Origin: RGIG5472 sp051867635
Lineage (GTDB): Bacteria; Bacillota; Clostridia; Oscillospirales; Oscillospiraceae
Length of the DNA stretch: 19,410 bases
Assembly: GCA_051867635.1 (NCBI GenBank)
Contig: JBJDYT010000049.1
Span: 1 to 19,410 of the forward strand
Reading direction: 5' to 3'
Part shown: positions 1 to 7,186 of the stretch, piece after piece
How positions within the stretch are numbered: the stretch's first letter is position 1
Layout: every line of letters starts with the position of its first letter
Notes under the pieces: generated by a model
Databases searched by the model: none
Seen by the model: the letters and a program-made list of their open reading frames with translations, nothing else
What the model was told of the DNA's origin: nothing
Program-made: the position numbers and the translations under genes

Positions 1-152
1 GTATCCCCACCGCTACCTGGAGCATGGAGAACTACACCGTCGAGGAGTATGAGGCGCAGTTTGACGCCGTCGTTTCCGGCGAGCTCGTCATCGACAACGA
101 CTTCAGCAACCTCGAGCAGGAGTACTCCAACCTGACCCTGCACATCATCTAA
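1..152 (+). CDS. BMP-family nucleoside-binding lipoprotein, C-terminal end (partial)
   Basis: Only the last 49 codons are in the window; the TAA stop is at 150-152. The tail reads ...ENYTVEEYEAQFDAVVSGEL and ends in SNLTLHII, which matches the usual end of basic membrane protein (BMP/PnrA-like) lipoproteins. These are membrane-anchored substrate-binding proteins for purine/pyrimidine nucleosides. The identification is strongly supported by the next three genes, which are the ATPase and two permeases of the same transporter type (compare nupN-nupO-nupP-nupQ of Bacillus subtilis). The N-terminal lipobox and ligand pocket lie upstream of the window and cannot be checked. A strong terminator follows directly, so this gene is probably made in excess over the membrane components, as is common for binding proteins. 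Confidence 0.85.
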   Translation, partial: IPTATWSMENYTVEEYEAQFDAVVSGELVIDNDFSNLEQEYSNLTLHII

Positions 153-168
153 GCGAAAGACCCCACAG

Positions 169-206
169 GCGGGCGGAAGGGAAAACCTTCCGCCCGCTTT
201 TCTTTT
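169..206 (+). terminator. Rho-independent terminator after the BMP gene
   Basis: A perfect 12-bp stem (GCGGGCGGAAGG at 169-180 with CCTTCCGCCCGC at 186-197) closes a 5-nt GAAAA loop and is followed by TTTTCTTTT. It separates the binding-protein gene from the ATPase gene and may act as a partial terminator that sets their expression ratio. Confidence 0.92.
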
Positions 207-226
207 GGGGAAGAGGGACAAATTTC

Positions 227-255
227 TTGCCTTTGGGCGGTGCGGGTTGTACAAT
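227..255 (+). promoter_or_regulatory. Predicted sigma-A promoter of the ATPase-permease genes
   Basis: TTGCCT at 227-232 and TACAAT at 250-255 are separated by exactly 17 nt. The site lies between the terminator and the ATPase start, so the three membrane-complex genes can be transcribed independently of the BMP gene. The predicted leader is short, about 30 nt. Confidence 0.6.
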
Positions 256-294
256 ATAGGAAAGTTGAACGGGGAGGAAGTGGGGAAAGAACGT

Positions 295-1836
295 ATGCGC
301 TCTGAGAATATCATCGAGATGCTCCATATCACAAAGGAGTTTCCCGGGATCATCGCCAACGACGACATCACGCTCCAGCTGCGGCGGGGGGAGATCCACG
401 CGCTGCTGGGGGAGAACGGCGCGGGCAAATCCACGCTCATGTCGGTGCTGTTCGGCCTGTATCAGCCGGAGGCGGGCGAGATCCGCAAAAACGGGGAAAC
501 GGTGAAGATCAACAATCCCAACGACGCCACAGCCCTCGGCATCGGCATGGTCCACCAGCATTTCAAGCTGGTGGAGGTGTTCACGGTGCTGGACAACATC
601 ATCCTGGGCTCCGAGGTCACGAAGCTGGGCTTCCTGCAGAAGAAGGAGGCCCGGAAGAAGGTGGAGGCGCTTTCCCAGCGCTACGGCCTGAAGGTGGACC
701 TGGACGCCAGGGTGGAGGACATCACCGTGGGCATGCAGCAGCGGGTGGAGATCCTGAAGATGCTCTACCGCGACAATGAGATCCTTATCTTCGACGAGCC
801 CACCGCCGTGCTGACCCCGCAGGAGATCGACGAGCTCATGGCCACCATGAAGGAGTTCGCCCGGGAGGGAAAGAGCATCCTTTTCATCTCCCACAAGCTC
901 AACGAGATCATGGCGGTCTCCGACCGGGTCACGGTGCTGCGCAAGGGCAAGTGCGTGGGCACGGTCAACACCAGCGAAACGGACAAGCAGACCCTCTCCA
1001 ACATGATGGTGGGCCGTCCGGTGCAGCTGGAGGTGGTGAAGGGGCCGGCCAAGCCTGCGGAGGAGGTCCTCCGGGTGGAGGGGCTGACGGTGCCCTCCCG
1101 CGCCCACAAGCGCGACATGGTGCGGAACGTCAGCTTCAGCGTCCGCGCGGGCGAGATCGTCTGCATCGCCGGCATCGACGGCAACGGCCAGACGGAGCTG
1201 GTCTACGGCCTGACGGGCCTTGAGAAAAGCTCCGCCGGGAAGGTGACGCTCTGCGGCCAGGATATCTCCCGCGCCTCCATCCACCGCCGGGGCCAGCAGA
1301 TGAGCCATATCCCCGAGGACCGGCACAAGCACGGCCTGGTGCTGGATTTCACGCTGGAGCAGAATATGGTGCTGCAGCGCTATCAGGAGCCGGCCTTCCA
1401 GCATCACGGCTTCATCAACAACGCCGCCGTCCGCCAGTACGCGGAGCGGCTCATCGACCAATACGACGTCCGCAGCGGCCAGGGAGCGGTGACCGTTGCC
1501 CGCAGCATGTCCGGCGGCAATCAGCAGAAGGCCATCATCGCCCGGGAGGTGGACCGGGACAAGCCGCTTATCGTGGCGGTGCAGCCCACCCGCGGCCTGG
1601 ACGTGGGTGCCATCGAGCATATCCACAGCCAGCTGGTGGCGGAGCGCGACCGGGGCAAGGCCGTGCTGCTGGTCTCTCTGGAGCTGGACGAGGTCATGAG
1701 CCTCAGCGACCGCATCCTTGTGATGTACGAGGGTGAGATCGTGGGCGAATTCGATCCCAAGACCATCAGCGTGCAGGAACTGGGCCTGTATATGGCCGGC
1801 GCCAAGCGCGCGGCGCAGGAAGGGGGACAGGCATGA
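295..1836 (+). CDS. Nucleoside-type ABC transporter, double ATP-binding subunit (NupO-like)
   Basis: This is the ATPase that powers import of BMP-bound substrates, probably nucleosides. It has 513 residues and two fused nucleotide-binding domains. The first has Walker A GENGAGKST (residues 39-47), signature VGMQQ (about 145) and Walker B IFDEP (D167, E168). The second is degenerate as usual for this family: GIDGNGQTE in place of Walker A (about 295), a good signature MSGGNQQ (about 405) and VQPTRGLD (Q430) where the catalytic Asp-Glu pair would be. ATG at 295 is chosen because homology begins right after it and purine-rich sequence (GGGGAGGA, GGGGAAAGA) lies upstream; an in-frame GTG at 280 sits too close to that site. 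The stop overlaps the next start as ATGA (1833-1836), indicating translational coupling. The exact substrate is inferred from the family. Confidence 0.93.
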   Translation: MRSENIIEMLHITKEFPGIIANDDITLQLRRGEIHALLGENGAGKSTLMSVLFGLYQPEAGEIRKNGETVKINNPNDATALGIGMVHQHFKLVEVFTVLDNIILGSEVTKLGFLQKKEARKKVEALSQRYGLKVDLDARVEDITVGMQQRVEILKMLYRDNEILIFDEPTAVLTPQEIDELMATMKEFAREGKSILFISHKLNEIMAVSDRVTVLRKGKCVGTVNTSETDKQTLSNMMVGRPVQLEVVKGPAKPAEEVLRVEGLTVPSRAHKRDMVRNVSFSVRAGEIVCIAGIDGNGQTELVYGLTGLEKSSAGKVTLCGQDISRASIHRRGQQMSHIPEDRHKHGLVLDFTLEQNMVLQRYQEPAFQHHGFINNAAVRQYAERLIDQYDVRSGQGAVTVARSMSGGNQQKAIIAREVDRDKPLIVAVQPTRGLDVGAIEHIHSQLVAERDRGKAVLLVSLELDEVMSLSDRILVMYEGEIVGEFDPKTISVQELGLYMAGAKRAAQEGGQA

Positions 1837-3128
1837 AGGAGAGACTGAGAACGCTCTATGAAAAGGACGGGACGAAAAAGGTCCTGGCCTCCCTGCTGTC
1901 CATCGTGGTGGGCCTGTTCGTGGGGAGCATCGTGGTCATCGTGGTGGGACTGACCAATTCCGACCTGGGCCCCTCCAGCGTGTGGGACGGCGTGCGCCTG
2001 ATCTTCGGCGGCATCTTCAGCACCGGCCGCAACGCCGCGGGCGTCCTCACCTGGGGCTTCAATCCCCAGAGCATCGGCAACATGCTCTTCCGCGCCACGC
2101 CGCTGATCATGACGGGCCTCTCCGTGGCGGTGGCCTTCAAGACGGGCCTGTTCAACATCGGCGCGCCGGGACAGTACCTCATGGGCACCATGGTCACGCT
2201 GATGATCGCCCTGGGCATCCCCTCCTCGGCGGTGCCGGCGGGGCTGATCTGGGTGCTGGCGTTTCTGGGCGGTATTCTGGCCGGGGCGCTGTGGGGCGCC
2301 ATCCCGGGCCTGGTGAAGGCGTACCTCAACATCAACGAGGTGCTGGCCTGCATCATGACCAACTGGATCGCGGCGAACCTGGTGACCTGGATGTTCGATA
2401 TCAGCAATTTCAAAAACGTGGTGGAGAGCACCAAGTCCGGCTATATCTATAAGACCAGCTTCAACGGCGTGGCCACGCCCAAGCTGGGTCTGGACAAGCT
2501 CTTCCCCAACTCCCAGATCAACGGCGGCATCCTCATCGCCATCGTCTTCGCCATCCTCATGTACATCCTGATGAACAAGACCACGCTTGGCTATGAGCTG
2601 AAGGCCTGCGGCGCCAACCGCCACGCGGCGCGCTATGCGGGCATCCGGGACAAGCGGAACATCGTGCTGTCCATGGCCATCTCCGGCGGCCTGGCCGCCG
2701 CGGGCGCGGCGCTGTACTACCTCTCCGGCAACACGGAGTTCTTCTGGTCCACCTACCAGTCCCTGCCCGCTGCGGGCTTCAACGGCATCCCCGTGGCGCT
2801 GCTGGCGGTGAACAACCCCATCGCCGTCATCTTCACCGGCATCTTCATGTCCATGCTGGACATCGCGGGACTGCAGCTGACGAACCTGACGGCCTATAAC
2901 GAGTACATCACCGACGTGATCATCGCCACCATCGTCTACCTCAGCGCCTTCTCCCTGGTGATCCGCATGATGCTCACCGGGCGGAAAAAGCGCAGGGCCG
3001 TTCCCGTGAAGGAGGACGCGGCGGAGATCGCCGCGGCGTCGGAGCCGGGAGCACAGCCGGAGGGACCGGCGGAGGAGGAACCGGGACCCGGGGAGGACGC
3101 CGGGGAGAAAGGAGGGGAGGAAGCATGA
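1833..3128 (+). CDS. Nucleoside-type ABC transporter permease (NupP-like)
   Basis: First of two membrane subunits of the importer, 431 residues. It has a hydrophobic segment near residues 17-39 and many later membrane segments. The stretch around LFNIGAPGQYLMG and the INEVLACIMTNWIA region are typical of the BPD_transp_2 permeases paired with BMP proteins. The start is fixed by the ATGA overlap with the ATPase gene and by AGGAAGGGGG just upstream. The end overlaps the next permease by ATGA (3125-3128). Odd feature: after the last membrane helix (about residue 381) there is a charged tail of about 50 residues, first basic (GRKKRR), then rich in Glu, Pro, Gly and Ala. That is longer than I would expect, and it is probably cytoplasmic and unstructured. 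Confidence 0.92.
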   Translation: MKERLRTLYEKDGTKKVLASLLSIVVGLFVGSIVVIVVGLTNSDLGPSSVWDGVRLIFGGIFSTGRNAAGVLTWGFNPQSIGNMLFRATPLIMTGLSVAVAFKTGLFNIGAPGQYLMGTMVTLMIALGIPSSAVPAGLIWVLAFLGGILAGALWGAIPGLVKAYLNINEVLACIMTNWIAANLVTWMFDISNFKNVVESTKSGYIYKTSFNGVATPKLGLDKLFPNSQINGGILIAIVFAILMYILMNKTTLGYELKACGANRHAARYAGIRDKRNIVLSMAISGGLAAAGAALYYLSGNTEFFWSTYQSLPAAGFNGIPVALLAVNNPIAVIFTGIFMSMLDIAGLQLTNLTAYNEYITDVIIATIVYLSAFSLVIRMMLTGRKKRRAVPVKEDAAEIAAASEPGAQPEGPAEEEPGPGEDAGEKGGEEA

Positions 3129-4156
3129 CGTTTCTGATTCAGCAGACGCTGATCTATGCCATTCCCCTGATGATCGTGGCGCTGGCGGGCGTGTTCGCGG
3201 AGCGCAGCGGCATCATCAACCTGGCGCTGGAAGGTATCATGATCTTCGGCGCCTTCGTGGGGGTGCTGTTCGTCCGCATGATGCAGACGACCAGCGTGTT
3301 CTCCGCCGCGAAGGAGGCGGGAAACTGGGTGGCCCTGCAGGGGCTGGAACTGCTGGCGATGCTGGTGGCGGCGCTTATGGGCGCGCTGTTCTCTTTGCTT
3401 CTGTCCTTCGCTTCCATCAACCTGCGGGCGGACCAGACCATCGGCGGCACGGCGCTGAACCTGATGGCCCCCGCCCTGGTGCTGTTCCTGGTGCGCATCC
3501 TGGTGAACCAGAACACCCTGCAGATGGCGACGGGCGACGCGGCCAGCTGGTTTATGATCAAAAAGACCACCCTGGGCTTCGACCGGACGGCGGACCTGGG
3601 CTTCTTCGGCGAGACCTTCCTGCATAAGGTGTATCTCGCCACTTATATCTGCATCCTGCTGTTCATCGTCCTTTCCATCATTCTGTACAAGACCCGCTTC
3701 GGCCTGCGTCTGCGCTCCTGCGGCGAGAATCCCCAGGCGGCGGACAGCCTCGGCATCAACGTCTATAAGATGCGCTACATCGGCACCACCATTTCCGGCG
3801 CCCTGGCGGGCATGGGCGGCTTTGTCTACTCCCTCACCACCGCCAACTGCACCGCCAACGGCGACGTGGCGGGCTTCGGCTTCCTGGCCCTGGCCGTCAT
3901 GATCTTCGGCAACTGGAAGCCGCTGAATATCGCCGGCGCTTCGCTGCTGTTCGGCCTGTTCAAGTGCATCGCCGCCTCCTATTCCAGCATCGATATCAAC
4001 GGCGACGGGGTCTACCTCCTGGCGGAGGTGGGCATCAGCCCCCACCTGTACCGCATGCTGCCCTACATCATCACCCTCATCGTGCTGGCCTTCACCTCCA
4101 AGAAGTCCCGCGCCCCCAAGGCGGAGGGCATCCCCTACGACAAGGGCCAGCGCTGA
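3125..4156 (+). CDS. Nucleoside-type ABC transporter permease (NupQ-like)
   Basis: Second membrane subunit of the importer, 343 residues, the heterodimer partner of the preceding permease. Family hallmarks are an N-terminal GVFAERSGIINLALEG segment, which is very characteristic of BMP-system permeases, and LRSCGENPQAADSLGINV in the cytoplasmic loop that contacts the ATPase. About eight to ten membrane segments are visible. The start overlaps the previous stop as ATGA, with GGAGGGGAGGAAGC upstream, so translation is coupled. The C-terminus is short and basic (KKSRAPKAEGIPYDKGQR). A terminator follows within 20 bp, so the transcript ends here. Confidence 0.92.
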   Translation: MTFLIQQTLIYAIPLMIVALAGVFAERSGIINLALEGIMIFGAFVGVLFVRMMQTTSVFSAAKEAGNWVALQGLELLAMLVAALMGALFSLLLSFASINLRADQTIGGTALNLMAPALVLFLVRILVNQNTLQMATGDAASWFMIKKTTLGFDRTADLGFFGETFLHKVYLATYICILLFIVLSIILYKTRFGLRLRSCGENPQAADSLGINVYKMRYIGTTISGALAGMGGFVYSLTTANCTANGDVAGFGFLALAVMIFGNWKPLNIAGASLLFGLFKCIAASYSSIDINGDGVYLLAEVGISPHLYRMLPYIITLIVLAFTSKKSRAPKAEGIPYDKGQR

Positions 4157-4170
4157 TACCGCGGCTTTGC

Positions 4171-4206
4171 GGGCCGGTCGCTCCTGCGGGAGCGGCCGGC
4201 CCTTTT
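4171..4206 (+). terminator. Rho-independent terminator of the nucleoside importer operon
   Basis: GGGCCGGTCGCTCC (4171-4184) pairs with GGAGCGGCCGGCCC (4189-4202), with one G-U pair and a tiny loop, followed by TTTT. It lies 14 bp after the permease stop. Confidence 0.85.
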
Positions 4207-4224
4207 GCTCTCTCCGTGCCTCAT

Positions 4225-4259
4225 ATTCCAAAACGGAAAGGGTCGGAGCAATTTGGAAT
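4225..4259. promoter_or_regulatory. Inverted repeat upstream of the C45-hydrolase promoter (possible operator)
   Basis: ATTCCAAA at 4225-4232 and TTTGGAAT at 4252-4259 form a perfect 8-bp inverted repeat with 19 nt between the arms. It ends immediately before the predicted -35 element of the next gene, which is a typical place for a regulator such as a LysR-type activator. That role is inference. Confidence 0.4.
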
Positions 4260-4260
4260 T

Positions 4261-4289
4261 TTACTTTTGCCGGAAAAACAAGCTATAAT
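4261..4289 (+). promoter_or_regulatory. Predicted promoter of the C45-hydrolase gene
   Basis: A consensus TATAAT lies at 4284-4289. A poor -35 (TTACTT at 4261-4266) is found 17 nt upstream. A weak -35 next to an inverted repeat suits an activator-dependent promoter. The leader is about 30 nt and carries AGGAGG at 4315-4320, 5 nt before the ATG. Confidence 0.5.
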
Positions 4290-4325
4290 AAAGAAGACCA
4301 AAAAAACGATTTACAGGAGGCAGGC

Positions 4326-5798
4326 ATGAAAGATCAGAACCGGGAAGTGGGGCGCTACTGTTCAGGCGGGCGGAATGTTCGCGCCTGCCTGTATGAGCAC
4401 GGAGGGGCGCTGCCCTATGCCGACAAGGCGAAGTGGGTGGGCAACCTGTCGGGCAGCTGGTACGACATGGGCCTTACCATCGGCAGGAGCTGCGGCGAGA
4501 TGATGGCGTCCTCCACCGACTATTGGTGGGGCCAGATGTGCGAAAAGAAGGGCCGGCAGGCCACCGAGGAGGCTATGGAGAAGTATCTCGAGGCCATCGA
4601 CGCCCTGGACCCCACGCAGATCGACCTGCTCCGCGGCATGGCGGACGGGGCGAAGGACTTCCTGGAAAACGCGGAATACGGCAGGAAGGAGAACCCCAAC
4701 GCCTCCTCCGCGTTCTACCGCGTGGTGGCGGCCAGCATCTTCGACGTGTGGCTCTGGGGCAACCCCGACGCCTACCGCAAGGACGCCAGGGTCAACAACA
4801 CGGCGGAGGGCTATATCAACGGCGACGGCTGCAACAGCATCGCGGCGAAGGGGAAGGCCACGCTGCACGGGGAGACCATCTCCTCCCAGGTGCGCCATAC
4901 CCAGCAGGCGGGCCTCTGCTACCAGGCGTCCATGAGCTACAGCGGCGAGGGCTGCCACACGGTGTGGACCGTGGGGAACGCGCCCTCCCTCAACGGGCTG
5001 CTGCTGGCCAACGACCAGGGCGTTTCCATCAGCCACCACTTCGGCGGCTCCTCCACGGAGGCCAGCATGAACTGCGAAGGCGGCCCCTGCTACGGCAGCG
5101 CCTTCGGCGTGCCCTGGCCAAACCTTCTGTTTTACGCCGCGAAGACCGCGGGCAGCGCCGCCGAGGCGCTGGACATCCTCCGCCACGGCTCTGCGCGTTA
5201 CCGGCAGAAGACGGGGCGCAAAACGGTCCTGCGGGACGGGACCTGGAACTGGATGGTCTGCGACAGGGATACCCTGGCCGTCCTGGAGGTGAGCCCGGAC
5301 CGCTGCGCGGTGCGCTACGCCGGGGAGTTCACCGGGGAGGCGTGGACGGACCCGGACTACATCGCCTGCGCCAACCACTTCCTCTGCCCGTACAGCTTCG
5401 ATGAAAACGACGTGCGGACGGACGTCCCCATGACCATTTACAACAACAACACCAACAGCCAGGCCCGCTTCTGGACGCTGATGTGGGAGCTGAAGTCCTT
5501 CTACGGGAAGCTGGACGTCCGCGCCTTCCAGTACATCTTCAGCCAGACCTACCTGCGGGAGGAGAAGACGGGCGAGTACATCTACACCATGCCGGACGAA
5601 CAGGGCCGGATGCTGCCCGCCGGGATCGTGTTCGGCTGCGCCCAGGGAAAGCTGGTCAACAACGGCCTGAGCATCGGGACCAACGCCGCGAAGATCGCGG
5701 TCCTGGACGGGGGCAGGACCAACTGCTGGTTCTGCCTGGGAAATCCCAAGGACTGGATGGGAGAATGGGACCAGTTCCACTTCGGGGAAGCCGAATGA
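4326..5798 (+). CDS. C45-type Ntn-hydrolase / acyltransferase-like protein
   Basis: A 490-residue protein resembling the acyl-CoA:6-aminopenicillanate acyltransferase (peptidase C45) superfamily. These enzymes cut themselves before an internal Cys, which becomes the catalytic N-terminal nucleophile that hydrolyses or transfers amide-linked acyl groups. The match rests on the block INGDGCNSIAAKGKATLHGE, where Gly-Cys (C169) precedes a Ser and a GKAT..GET strand as in the family. Further family-like segments are the NGLLLANDQGVSIS region and the ADNxFxC-like IACANHFLC. About 168 residues would form the alpha chain. No signal peptide is seen, so a cytoplasmic site is likely. The ATG at 4326 is set by a strong AGGAGG. 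The natural substrate is unknown. Its position next to a nucleoside importer and opposite a LysR regulator suggests separate, regulated expression; no functional link to the importer is shown. Confidence 0.68.
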   Translation: MKDQNREVGRYCSGGRNVRACLYEHGGALPYADKAKWVGNLSGSWYDMGLTIGRSCGEMMASSTDYWWGQMCEKKGRQATEEAMEKYLEAIDALDPTQIDLLRGMADGAKDFLENAEYGRKENPNASSAFYRVVAASIFDVWLWGNPDAYRKDARVNNTAEGYINGDGCNSIAAKGKATLHGETISSQVRHTQQAGLCYQASMSYSGEGCHTVWTVGNAPSLNGLLLANDQGVSISHHFGGSSTEASMNCEGGPCYGSAFGVPWPNLLFYAAKTAGSAAEALDILRHGSARYRQKTGRKTVLRDGTWNWMVCDRDTLAVLEVSPDRCAVRYAGEFTGEAWTDPDYIACANHFLCPYSFDENDVRTDVPMTIYNNNTNSQARFWTLMWELKSFYGKLDVRAFQYIFSQTYLREEKTGEYIYTMPDEQGRMLPAGIVFGCAQGKLVNNGLSIGTNAAKIAVLDGGRTNCWFCLGNPKDWMGEWDQFHFGEAE

Positions 5799-5814
5799 GC
5801 CGGTAATCATGAGA

Positions 5815-5850
5815 AAGCGCCGCGCTCCTTTTGTCGGGAGCGCGGCGCTT
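5815..5850. terminator. Bidirectional terminator between the C45 gene and lysR
   Basis: A perfect 14-bp stem (AAGCGCCGCGCTCC at 5815-5828 with GGAGCGCGGCGCTT at 5837-5850) has an 8-nt loop and T-rich ends on both strands. It serves the two convergent genes and lies 1 bp from the end of the regulator gene. Confidence 0.88.
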
Positions 5851-5851
5851 G

Positions 5852-6739
5852 TTATTCCCGGGCCTTCCGGTTGTTCATGCAGAGGATGAAGCTCCTGGCC
5901 ATGGGGGAGAGGTTGGCCTGCCGCAGGTAGCAGAGGTAGATGTGGGACTCGATGGAGGGCGTGATGTCCTTGATGGCGATGGCCTTCTCCTGCAGATACT
6001 CCGCCTGCTTGCGCATGAGAAGGCCGACGCCCATGCCCTTGGCCGCCAGGTCCGCGATGTTCTCCGTGCGGTGGCCGGAAAAGGCGACGCGGGGGATAAA
6101 GCCGGCCTCCTTGCAGACCTGCATGCACAGGCGGTTCAGGTAGGTCTGGGACTGGAGCAGGAGCAGCGGCTCCTTCCGCAGCTGCTCGATGTGCAGCTCC
6201 CCGGCCTGCGCCAGCGGGTGGTCCTTCGCCATGACGGCCACCAGGTGGTCCACGGCGTACTCCAAGCGGTTGACGTCGCTGCTCCTGGTGTCGTCATCCC
6301 GCAGGAAGGCCAGCTCGCACTGCCCCTCCAGCAGCTTGACCTTCAGCTCCTGCGCGTCCGCCTCCTCCACATGGATCTCGCAGTCCGGCTGCTCCCGCGT
6401 GAAGTCCGCGATGACGGAGGTGATCTGGTACTGGGCCATGGCGGGGATGGAGCCCAGAAGGAGCGTGTTGCTCTGCCTGTGGGTCTCCGCCCCCAGGGCC
6501 TCCGTGTACTCCTGCATGATCTGGCTGATCTGCTTTGCAAAGGGGAGGAACATGTACCCGTAGCGGTTCAGCGTCGCCTTCCGGCCGCTGCGGTCCAGCA
6601 GCGGCACGCCCAGCTCCGCCTCCAGGGTGCGCAGATGCTTGGAAAGGGAGGACTGGGAGATGAAAAGACGGTTGGAAGCCTCCTGGAATCCGTCGGATTC
6701 CGCCAATACGGCAAACTCGCGAATGTAATTTATTTCCAT
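5852..6739 (-). CDS. LysR-family transcriptional regulator
   Basis: A 295-residue DNA-binding regulator. The N-terminal winged helix-turn-helix (about residues 1-60) is classic: FAVLAESDGFQEASNRLFIS followed by QSSLSKHLRTLEAELGVPLL and DRSGRKATLN. The remainder is the two-lobed effector-binding domain (about 90-290), starting at NTLLLGSIPAMAQYQ. Such proteins usually act as tetramers that bind a dyad near their target promoter and respond to a small molecule. The ATG at 6737-6739 (complement) has AGAGGT upstream. The gene converges on the C45-hydrolase gene. Candidate targets are that gene and its own promoter, because a similar 13-bp motif is present upstream of both (see findings). The effector cannot be told from sequence. 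Confidence 0.93.
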   Translation of the reverse strand: MEINYIREFAVLAESDGFQEASNRLFISQSSLSKHLRTLEAELGVPLLDRSGRKATLNRYGYMFLPFAKQISQIMQEYTEALGAETHRQSNTLLLGSIPAMAQYQITSVIADFTREQPDCEIHVEEADAQELKVKLLEGQCELAFLRDDDTRSSDVNRLEYAVDHLVAVMAKDHPLAQAGELHIEQLRKEPLLLLQSQTYLNRLCMQVCKEAGFIPRVAFSGHRTENIADLAAKGMGVGLLMRKQAEYLQEKAIAIKDITPSIESHIYLCYLRQANLSPMARSFILCMNNRKARE

Positions 6740-6777
6740 ATTCGAAACCTCTGCAGATAGTTTCTGTTGTGGAATAC

Positions 6778-6806
6778 ATGGTAGCAGAGCCGCCGCTGTT
6801 CGTCAA
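6778..6806 (-). promoter_or_regulatory. Predicted sigma-A promoter of lysR
   Basis: On the minus strand TTGACG (6806-6801) and TACCAT (6783-6778) are separated by exactly 17 nt. Start of transcription would be near 6771, giving a leader of about 32 nt. Confidence 0.62.
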
Positions 6807-6811
6807 TGGGG

Positions 6812-6837
6812 AAAAGCGGAGCGGTCCCGCTTTTTTT
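6812..6837. terminator. Short terminator-like hairpin upstream of the lysR promoter
   Basis: AAAAGCGG (6812-6819) pairs perfectly with CCGCTTTT (6827-6834) around a 7-nt loop, and on the plus strand a run of seven T follows. No plus-strand gene precedes it, so it may insulate the region from antisense transcripts or end a short RNA. Confidence 0.45.
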
Positions 6838-6940
6838 GCCCCGTTTCTGCGGCCGCCCCGGCGGACAGAGACCATCTGCAGAGGATATACAAAAAAGAAG
6901 TCCATCGTAATTGTACAAAAGACAGCGCTTGCAAAAGCGA

Positions 6941-6972
6941 AAGCCCCTCCCCGCCCGGGGAGGGGCTTTTTT
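6941..6972. terminator. Strong isolated terminator hairpin in the lysR / secreted-protein intergenic region
   Basis: A perfect 12-bp stem (AAGCCCCTCCCC at 6941-6952, GGGGAGGGGCTT at 6957-6968) with loop GCCC is followed by a run of T on the plus strand. It lies upstream of the predicted forward promoter at 7012. No gene is recognisable on the plus strand between lysR and this hairpin. Confidence 0.75.
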
Positions 6973-7011
6973 GCCCTCCCGGACAAAGGAGATAAAAGTG
7001 GCGCAAAGGGC

Positions 7012-7040
7012 TTGCTTTTCCTGAAAAAGGGGGGTATTAT
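7012..7040 (+). promoter_or_regulatory. Predicted promoter for the LprI-like gene
   Basis: TTGCTT (7012-7017) and TATTAT (7035-7040) are spaced by 17 nt. The resulting leader would be about 140 nt and unusually AT-rich for this region (7040-7130). A weaker pair (TTGCAC at 7089, TATCCA at 7112) lies within it. Confidence 0.45.
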
Positions 7041-7186
7041 GAATGTGGACAATAAAATTCCGAAAAATTCCAGCTATATTTATTCAATTTGCACAAACTT
7101 AAAGTGCGCTTTATCCACCAAAATCACAAAAGAGCGGGGCGGCGGCGCGCCGGGCCCGGAAAAAGACCCAACGGAGGACGCTTCAG

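Larger units (their letters stand above)
6750..6882. repeat. Two copies of an 8-bp palindrome flanking the lysR promoter
   Basis: TCTGCAGA occurs at 6750-6757 and 6875-6882. With flanks they form an 11-bp inverted pair (CCTCTGCAGAT at 6748-6758 and ATCTGCAGAGG at 6874-6884). One copy lies in the predicted lysR leader, the other about 70 bp upstream of the -35. They could be paired operator sites for autoregulation by looping; this is inference. Confidence 0.4.

Noticed and set aside
145..1626. Long minus-strand ORF opposite the nucleoside ATPase gene
   Set aside because: It is rich in His, Leu, Gly and Asp as expected for the antisense of a GC-rich gene, shows no family motif, and lies opposite a clear ATPase. 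Similar long antisense frames at 2936-4231, 4362-6128 and 8117-10522 were rejected for the same reason.
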